NCBI GenBank assembly: GCA_035524895.1 | Contig: DATLFI010000302.1 | Coordinates: 1 to 11,394, forward strand | DNA length: 11,394 nt | Direction: 5' to 3' | Origin: DATLFI01 sp035524895 | Lineage (GTDB): Bacteria > Acidobacteriota > Thermoanaerobaculia > Multivoradales > Multivoraceae | Shown: one piece after another, positions 6,737 to 11,394 of the stretch | How positions within the stretch are numbered: position 1 is the stretch's first letter | How the letters are laid out: every line of letters begins with the position of its first letter | Program-made: the position numbers and the translations under genes | Notes under the pieces: model-generated | What the model was told of the DNA's origin: nothing | Database searches by the model: none | The model's input: only the letters and a program-made list of their open reading frames with translations

Positions 6737-6957
6737 CGAACCAGGTCCTACCTGATTAGCGAGAAGCGCCTGCTGGGACCATTTCGAATCATAGCGCCGC
6801 TCGCACCGCCCCAGCCGCGAGCCCGAGCTCAAGCGGAACGGTGCGCGGCGCCAGCGCATCGGGGCCGGCGCACTGGGAAGCGCGAGCGGAACGCGCGCCT
6901 TCTTTGCGCTTCGCAGGCGCTCCGTGGGCTCCTCCACCTCTCGAGGCGAGCAGACGA
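6737..6957. other. Divergent intergenic region
   Basis: This region separates the minus-strand glycosylation genes from the plus-strand M20 gene. On the minus strand TATGAT (6788-6793) is a good -10 match, but the base string 17 bases upstream (GGCTGG) is not a -35, so a promoter there is only tentative. A short dyad CAGGT-CCT-ACCTG (6742-6754) overlaps the ribosome site of the small frame. Towards the M20 gene, GTGCGC (6841-6846) and GCGCAC (6868-6873) are an inverted pair. Composition rises to the high-GC flank level across this stretch. The open frames reaching in from both sides are Arg/Ala/Pro-rich and look noncoding. Confidence 0.4.
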
Positions 6958-8199
6958 ATGAGAATTCCACGGGGCCGAGCCCAGCCCGACCTCGACGCCG
7001 ACCTCGCCCGATGCGTCGACTTCATGCGTCGCTTGGTGCGTACTCCCTCCCTGCCGGGCCACGAAGGAGAGCTGGCGGCGCTGGTGCGCGCCGAGATGGA
7101 ATCCCTCGACTACGACGAGGTCCGCGTCGATGGCGCCGGCAACGTGCTCGGGCTGGTGCGCGGGCGCGGCGAAGCGCCGCCGTTGCTCTTCAACACCCAT
7201 CTCGACCACGTCGACGTCGGCGACCCGGCGCGTTGGCCGCACCCGCCGTTCGATGCGGTGGTCGAGGGCGACCGGGTCTGGGGCCGCGGCACGGTCGACA
7301 TCAAGGGCCCGCTGGCGGCGCAGGTGATCGCGGGCGCCAGGCTGCTTCGTGGCGGGCGTCCTCCCGGCGACGTGTGGGTGACCTGCACGGTGCAGGAGGA
7401 GATCGGCGGCGCCGGCGCGCGTTTCCTCGCGCGCGACCCGCCGGCGCGGCTGGTGGTGATCGGCGAGCCGAGCCGCTGTCAGGTGCGTCGTGGCCACCGC
7501 GGCAGGTATGAGCTGATCGCTCACGTGCTCGGGCGAAGCGTGCACGCCAGCGTGCCGGCGCAGGGAGCGAACCCGCTCTTTCCGCTCGCGCGCTTTCTGG
7601 AGCGCATGGCCGAGGTGGGGCTGCCGGAGCACCCGGAACTGGGGGTGGCGACGGTGGCTCCGACGCTGGTCCGCACCGACCAGACTTCCGGAAACGTGGT
7701 GCCCGGAGAGGTTTGGCTGACGCTAGACCATCGCGCCGTCCCCGGAGAGGACGTCGACGAGCTGGCCGCGAGCTTCGATGTGCTCCTCGCTCGCTGCGCG
7801 CGCGAGCTGCCCGCCGCGTTCAGTACCAAGATCGCCGTCGACCGCTCGGAGATGCTGACCTACACCGGGCTCTCGATCCCCGGGGCCGGCGAGAACCCCC
7901 CTTTCGTGCTGGCGGCCAGTCACCCGGCCGTGGTCGCGACGTGCGCGATCGTCGCCGAGACGCTCGGTCGCAACGCCGGCCTCGACGTCTGGCGCTTCGC
8001 CACCGACGGGGGTCACTTCGCCGCAGCGGGGATGGCGCCGATCGGCTTCGGCCCAGGTGACGATCGTCTCGCCCACACCGTCGACGAGCACGTCGAGATC
8101 TCGGAGCTGCGCGAGGCGATCGTGGTCAACGAGGCGCTGGCAAGGAAGCTGACGGCTCGGGTCGGATCGAGGGCTGGGCTGGCCGAGAAGGAGTCGTGA
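6958..8199 (+). CDS. M20 family metallo-hydrolase (YgeY/ArgE/DapE-like)
   Basis: The 413-residue product has the full dinuclear zinc set of M20 amidohydrolases: THLDHVD with H81 and D83, GRGTVDIKG with bridging D114, VQEEIGG with general base E147 and ligand E148, GEPS with E170, and AHTVDEHV with H373. HRGRYEL and GRSVHASVPAQG (about 181-204) begin the dimerisation (lid) domain. The string EPSRCQVRRGHRGR and the ending IGFGPGDDRLAH resemble the YgeY branch more than classical DapE or ArgE, so the substrate (an N-acyl amino acid, dipeptide or carbamoyl compound) is open. ATG 6958 is chosen because the core begins soon after it and GAG lies seven bases upstream. The frame is open further back to 6841, but those 39 residues are low-complexity Ala/Arg/Pro. 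No signal peptide is seen, so it is cytoplasmic. It is unrelated in function to the glycan genes and converges with the Uma2 gene 43 bases away. Confidence 0.9.
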   Translation: MRIPRGRAQPDLDADLARCVDFMRRLVRTPSLPGHEGELAALVRAEMESLDYDEVRVDGAGNVLGLVRGRGEAPPLLFNTHLDHVDVGDPARWPHPPFDAVVEGDRVWGRGTVDIKGPLAAQVIAGARLLRGGRPPGDVWVTCTVQEEIGGAGARFLARDPPARLVVIGEPSRCQVRRGHRGRYELIAHVLGRSVHASVPAQGANPLFPLARFLERMAEVGLPEHPELGVATVAPTLVRTDQTSGNVVPGEVWLTLDHRAVPGEDVDELAASFDVLLARCARELPAAFSTKIAVDRSEMLTYTGLSIPGAGENPPFVLAASHPAVVATCAIVAETLGRNAGLDVWRFATDGGHFAAAGMAPIGFGPGDDRLAHTVDEHVEISELREAIVVNEALARKLTARVGSRAGLAEKES

Positions 8200-8242
8200 C
8201 CGCCGCGCCCGTGCTCGGATCGGGTCGCGCAGAGCGAGGCCG

Positions 8243-8872
8243 TCAGCGCGGCCGGCCTTGGCCGAGCTGCTCATCGAGCGCCGCCTGCAGCGCGAGCACG
8301 GCGTCGTGCTGGTCCTCGTAGCCGGCGAGTCGGGCGACCAGGGCCACGTCGAGGTCGGGAAAGAGCCGGCTCCGCTGGATCTGCACGTAGCGGTCGCCCT
8401 CTAGACGATGGACCGAGATCATCCCGTCGCGCCATTGCCAGACCTCGTCGACCCCGATACCCCGGTAGACCTCGAGCTTCTCGAGGCCGCCACTGGTCCA
8501 GACCACCTCGACCGCGAGGTCCGGAACGTCCTTGAGGCGAGGGTCGCCCACGATGTAGCACTCGTCGGGCTCGATCGCCAGCTCCTTCGGCGCGCTCCGC
8601 AGTGTCCAGCCCCCGTACCCGGAGAGCCGCACGCCTGCCCGCAGTGCATAGAGCTCGATCAACCGCGCGATCGTCTTCTTGATGGACTCGTGGTTGCGCG
8701 ACGGAGTCATCAGCTCGAGCACTCCCGTGAGGTAGGTCAGGCGCGGCGCGGGAGCATCGCCGCGGAGCGCGAGGATCGCCTCGAAGTGAGCCCACGGGAC
8801 GCCGCGCAGGTACACGCGCTGGTCGGCGGTGCCGACGATCTCGCCCGGAGGGATGGCCGCTGCGGTTGGCAT
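8243..8872 (-). CDS. Uma2 family (DUF820) putative restriction-like nuclease
   Basis: This 209-residue protein matches the Uma2 family, which has a PD-(D/E)XK nuclease core and is often present in many copies in cyanobacteria, Acidobacteriota and related genomes. Visible signatures are LTYLTGVLELMTPSRNHE (45-62), the family opening; EPDECYIVG (101-109); PDLAVEVVWTSGG (117-129), with D118 and E122 as likely metal ligands; and K132 with VYRGIGVDEVW (135-145). A C-terminal Gln/Asp-rich tail (185-209) follows the fold. The set of acidic residues appears intact, so the fold should be active if the family is. Family members are commonly called endonucleases, but biological roles are mostly unproven. 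ATG 8872 is used; no strong ribosome site precedes it. The gene is alone, with no obvious toxin-antitoxin or restriction partner. Confidence 0.88.
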   Translation of the reverse strand: MPTAAAIPPGEIVGTADQRVYLRGVPWAHFEAILALRGDAPAPRLTYLTGVLELMTPSRNHESIKKTIARLIELYALRAGVRLSGYGGWTLRSAPKELAIEPDECYIVGDPRLKDVPDLAVEVVWTSGGLEKLEVYRGIGVDEVWQWRDGMISVHRLEGDRYVQIQRSRLFPDLDVALVARLAGYEDQHDAVLALQAALDEQLGQGRPR

Positions 8873-8931
8873 AGTGGAATGCTAGCGGGAGCGATCACCC
8901 CGCGCCGCGCTCTACTGTCAGCATAGTTTCT

Positions 8932-8944
8932 CCCGCTGCGCGGG
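8932..8944. repeat. Short inverted repeat upstream of the Uma2 gene
   Basis: CCCGC (8932-8936) and GCGGG (8940-8944) pair around TGC. The repeat lies between the Uma2 start and the metalloprotease stop, in a 257-base gap with no supported gene. It could be chance in this composition. Confidence 0.2.
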
Positions 8945-9008
8945 TCGAGAGCACGCTATCCAGACACTCGCCGCTGCGACCTCTTCCAGCATCCCGCTGC
9001 GACGGCAC

Positions 9009-9027
9009 GCGCGCGCTCGGCGCGCGC
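9009..9027. repeat. Strong GC hairpin downstream of the metalloprotease gene
   Basis: GCGCGCGC (9009-9016) repeats as an exact inverted copy at 9020-9027 around TCG. It sits about 100 bases past the metalloprotease stop on that gene's strand. The 8-bp GC stem would be very stable, but there is no T-run after it, so intrinsic termination is uncertain. A role in 3'-end stability is possible. Confidence 0.4.
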
Positions 9028-9129
9028 TTCCGGGACGGGGCCCGGCCGCTTCGGATCCAACGCGCACCGGCTCCCGATCTGGAAGAGGATTCGAGGCAGG
9101 CTGCCGAGTGTTGGCAAGGATGACGGGTG

Positions 9130-11394
9130 CTACCAGCCTCCGCTGCAGGTGTGGGCCCAGTGGCTCGCATCGTCCGTGCCGATGGGGGGACCGTCGGGCG
9201 TGCGCAGCGCGGGCGGCGGAGACAGCGCCTGCTCTGGGTGCTCGAGGAACGCCGCGAGCTGCCGCCGCGCGCCGCGGCGATGAGCCAGCTCCTCGACCGG
9301 CAGCGCGCTGCCGGGGCCGGTCGTGGAGTCGAGCCAGCGCTCGAGCTCGGCAAGACGTAGGAGCGCGAGGTTCCGCGCCTGCGGCAGCGCGTCGGTCGAC
9401 GCGGCGAGCGCGATCAGGTGACGCAGCGCGGCGTCGTCGACGACGCGCTCGACCTCCGCTGCTGCGCCCGAGCCGGCGGCTGTCTTCCAGGTGCGGTCGA
9501 CCACCGCGTCGATCACCTCGAGCAGGCTCGGCTGGCCGGCGTCCCGCGCGTGCAGGTCGACCAAGCGCGACGCCCGCTCGGGGTGCAGCAACAACGAGAG
9601 GCTCATGCTCGCGGCGACGTCGGCGGCGGCGAGCGGGTCGAAGGTGACGCCGGTGCGGCCCGGGAAGTTCTCGCGTCCGCGCGGGAAGCCGTCGGGGCGC
9701 GGCGGGATCAAGCGCACGATCTCGGGCGAGAGCGTGAGTGTCGACGCGTCCAGCGTCCGGAGCAAAGCTGCCAGGGCCCGCCGCTGCGCGTCCGGCGCCA
9801 CCGGCGCCGTGGGCGCCTGGCCATCGCCGCGCACCGCGAAGCTGTAGTCGAGCCCGCCCACCAGCTTCGCCGCCGCCTCGATCTGGTAGCGGTGGAACAG
9901 GTACACAGGCACGAGCGCCTCCTCGAGCAGAGCGAGCGGCCGGCCGAACGGCACGTTCCGCTCCGAGAAGCGGCGCAGCGCCGCGGCGCGCAAGTCGAGA
10001 ACACGCTCCAGCTCGGCGGCGGCGTCGGGGCCGTTGTCCCAGAGGTGCGCCACCGGATGGGCGCCGCCGGGTGGCCGCGCGTCCTCGTCGGTCAAGAACA
10101 GGAGACCCTGCGCAGCGGTCTCGCGCAGGATGCGCTCGAGCTCGGCCTCCTCGTCGGCCCCTGCCGGGAACTCGCTGTAGCCGTAGAGGACCGCGCGCAC
10201 GTCCCATTTCCCTATGCCGGAGGCATAAGCGGCGGCGAGGTCGATCGAGCCGTCGGCGCGCAGGGTCGCAAACGGGTGGGGATAGTCCATGACCGACGCG
10301 CGATCGTTCACGCTCGCTGCGAAATTGTGCGTGATCCCGATGGTGTGCCCGATCTCGTGAGCGGAGAGCTGGCGCAGGCGCGCGAGCGCCATCTGCTCCA
10401 TCTGCGGCGGCACGTCGCCTTCGCCCTCGTAGGGTGCGAGCAGCGCCTCCGCGATCAGGAAGTCCTGCCGCACACGCAGCGAGCCCAGGGTGACGTGACC
10501 CTTGAGGATCTCCCCGGTGCGCGGGTCTGCGACCGACGAGCCGTACGACCATCCTCGGGTCGAGCGGTGCACCCACTGGATCAGGTTGTAGCGCACGTCC
10601 ATCGGGTCGGCGCCCTCGGGCAGCAGCTCGACACGGAATGCATCGCGAAAGCCCGCCGCCTCGAACGCCTCGGTCCACCAACGCGCGCCGTCGAGTAGCG
10701 CCGAGCGGATCGGCTCGGGCGCACCGCGATCGAGGTAGTAGACGATCGGCTCGATCGGCTCGCTCACCGCGGCGTTGGGGTCCTTCTTCTGAAGCCGGTG
10801 GCGAAGGATGAGCTTCTGGTCGATCGGCTCGGCGATCGGAGTGGCGTAGTCGAAGTACGAGGTCGAGATGTAGCCGGAGCGCGGGTCGAAGCGGCGCGGA
10901 ATGTAGCCGCCGTCCGGCAGCTCGACGAACGAGTGGTGTTGGCGCACCGTCACCGCGTCGGGGCTGGGCGCCACGGTCCGGATGTGGAGGCCTTTGGGCT
11001 CGCCGACGAAGGTCAGCGTCGCCTCGAGCTCGGTGTTCTTCGGAAAGGAGCGGGTGCGCTCGAGGTAGGGCGCGCTGCGCGAAGCCTCGAGCCTGTAGGT
11101 GCCCTGGTTGGCCTGCTGCAGCCGCTCGGCGACACCGTGGGCATCGCGCAGCAGGAACGCGGTGGCATCGACCAGGATCCGCCCACCCTCCTCCGCTGCC
11201 ACCTCGAAGCCCCACAGCACAGACTCGGCGAACGCCTGCTCCACCGCGCGCGCCTCGTCGGGGTTGTCGGAGATCGCCCGATAACGATGGTTCGGCTGCA
11301 CCAGCAGCACCTTCGGCCCGACGCGCCGTAGCTCGACCACACGCGTCTCGCCGAGCTGACGACCGGCGCCCTGCACATGCCCGGCTTCTTCGAC
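9130..11394 (-). CDS. Zinc-dependent metalloprotease (HEIGH type, DUF5117/DUF4953-like), N-terminus beyond the edge
   Basis: The frame is open to the right edge. GTG 11376 is probably internal, because the preceding codons (VEEAGH) continue the frame and family members have a signal peptide and further N-terminal sequence there. At least 748 residues are visible. Numbering from that GTG: RQLGETRVVELRRVGPKVLL (6-25) matches the DUF5117-type region; the zinc site is HEIGHTIGITH (H340, E341, H344, H350), in the metzincin form HExxHxxGxxH; SVMDYP (361-366) supplies the Met-turn (M363). The C-terminal 350 residues are helical and Ala/Leu-rich, as in the family. Relatives are usually secreted or periplasmic. 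Their substrates are poorly defined, so protein degradation for nutrition is only inference. The catalytic set is complete. It is the last gene seen, with a hairpin downstream. Confidence 0.9.
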   Translation of the reverse strand, partial: VEEAGHVQGAGRQLGETRVVELRRVGPKVLLVQPNHRYRAISDNPDEARAVEQAFAESVLWGFEVAAEEGGRILVDATAFLLRDAHGVAERLQQANQGTYRLEASRSAPYLERTRSFPKNTELEATLTFVGEPKGLHIRTVAPSPDAVTVRQHHSFVELPDGGYIPRRFDPRSGYISTSYFDYATPIAEPIDQKLILRHRLQKKDPNAAVSEPIEPIVYYLDRGAPEPIRSALLDGARWWTEAFEAAGFRDAFRVELLPEGADPMDVRYNLIQWVHRSTRGWSYGSSVADPRTGEILKGHVTLGSLRVRQDFLIAEALLAPYEGEGDVPPQMEQMALARLRQLSAHEIGHTIGITHNFAASVNDRASVMDYPHPFATLRADGSIDLAAAYASGIGKWDVRAVLYGYSEFPAGADEEAELERILRETAAQGLLFLTDEDARPPGGAHPVAHLWDNGPDAAAELERVLDLRAAALRRFSERNVPFGRPLALLEEALVPVYLFHRYQIEAAAKLVGGLDYSFAVRGDGQAPTAPVAPDAQRRALAALLRTLDASTLTLSPEIVRLIPPRPDGFPRGRENFPGRTGVTFDPLAAADVAASMSLSLLLHPERASRLVDLHARDAGQPSLLEVIDAVVDRTWKTAAGSGAAAEVERVVDDAALRHLIALAASTDALPQARNLALLRLAELERWLDSTTGPGSALPVEELAHRRGARRQLAAFLEHPEQALSPPPALRTPDGPPIGTDDASHWAHTCSGGW

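Larger units (their letters stand above)
2801..6740. other. Candidate transferred block of lower GC
   Basis: Hand-counted 60-base lines inside the block give about 65% (2821), 68% (2881), 58% (3061), 60% (3481), 60% (3721) and 55% (5821) GC. Flanking lines give about 68% (1861), 68% (2701) and 78% (7261). The first 100 bases inside the block are therefore no different from the left flank. All genes inside point left, against the left flank, and the left edge coincides with a broken gene. No transposase, integrase, terminal repeat or target duplication was found, so the mechanism is unknown. The right edge is diffuse, somewhere between 6570 and 6800. An assembly join would look the same. Confidence 0.4.

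Noticed and set aside
2801..6957. A classical insertion sequence or transposon carrying the middle block
   Set aside because: No transposase or integrase was found, no matching terminal inverted repeats were seen at the two ends, and no target-site duplication was found by eye. The transfer is inferred from composition and the broken gene only.
8200..8242. Bidirectional terminator between the convergent M20 and Uma2 genes
   Set aside because: Only weak pairing (CCCG/CGGG) and no T-tract in the 43-base gap.
9418..10698. A 426-codon plus-strand frame opposite the metalloprotease
   Set aside because: It is a shadow of the metalloprotease codons on the opposite strand, with no recognisable motif.
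8918..11215. A 765-codon minus-strand frame overlapping the metalloprotease
   Set aside because: It is an alternative frame with extreme arginine and alanine content. The overlapping frame at 9130-11394 holds the HEIGH zinc site and Met-turn.
1..11394. tRNA, rRNA, riboswitch or CRISPR array
   Set aside because: No cloverleaf-like segments, regularly spaced direct repeats or known riboswitch cores were noticed. Almost all bases are explained by protein genes.

Overview
The window is high-GC bacterial DNA with dense coding on both strands. Sampled lines are roughly two thirds to over three quarters GC in the flanks. GTG starts and 4-base stop/start overlaps are used. The gene set (surface-glycan glycosyltransferases, a sulfotransferase remnant, an M20 metallo-hydrolase, a Uma2-family nuclease, and a large HEIGH zinc metalloprotease of the DUF5117/DUF4953 kind) would suit an Acidobacteriota-like or similar free-living soil or marine lineage. 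No rRNA or marker gene is present, so the taxonomy is only a guess.

Left part (2-2800, plus strand): two family-4 glycosyltransferases in a translationally coupled pair (ATGA overlap at 1174-1177). The first is cut by the window edge. After an 85-base gap holding two perfect inverted repeats comes the start of a sulfotransferase gene (P-loop GMHRSATS). Its coding similarity stops abruptly near 2800.

Middle part (about 2801-6740, minus strand): a block of visibly lower GC (55-68% in sampled lines) runs opposite to the left genes and begins where the sulfotransferase breaks off. It encodes, in transcription order, a possible 56-residue protein, a fused family-2 glycosyltransferase/SAM methyltransferase, and a multi-pass GT-C type membrane glycosyltransferase coupled to it by a GTGA overlap. 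The plausible division of labour is that the first enzyme charges a polyprenyl phosphate with a sugar (possibly methylated). The GT-C enzyme would then transfer that sugar on the far side of the membrane. The GT-C protein ends in a cysteine-containing segment that resembles the SUEL/Gal_Lectin galactose-binding fold, which I consider the most interesting observation here.

Right part (6958-11394): ordinary high-GC genes. These are an M20 family metallo-hydrolase on the plus strand, a convergent Uma2-family protein, and a large zinc metalloprotease whose N-terminus lies beyond the right edge. No tRNA, rRNA, transposase, integrase or CRISPR array was seen.

Overall this looks like a cell-surface polysaccharide/glycan locus into which a foreign two- or three-gene glycosylation module has been placed, truncating a sulfotransferase. 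An assembly join at about 2800 would give the same picture and cannot be excluded from the sequence alone.
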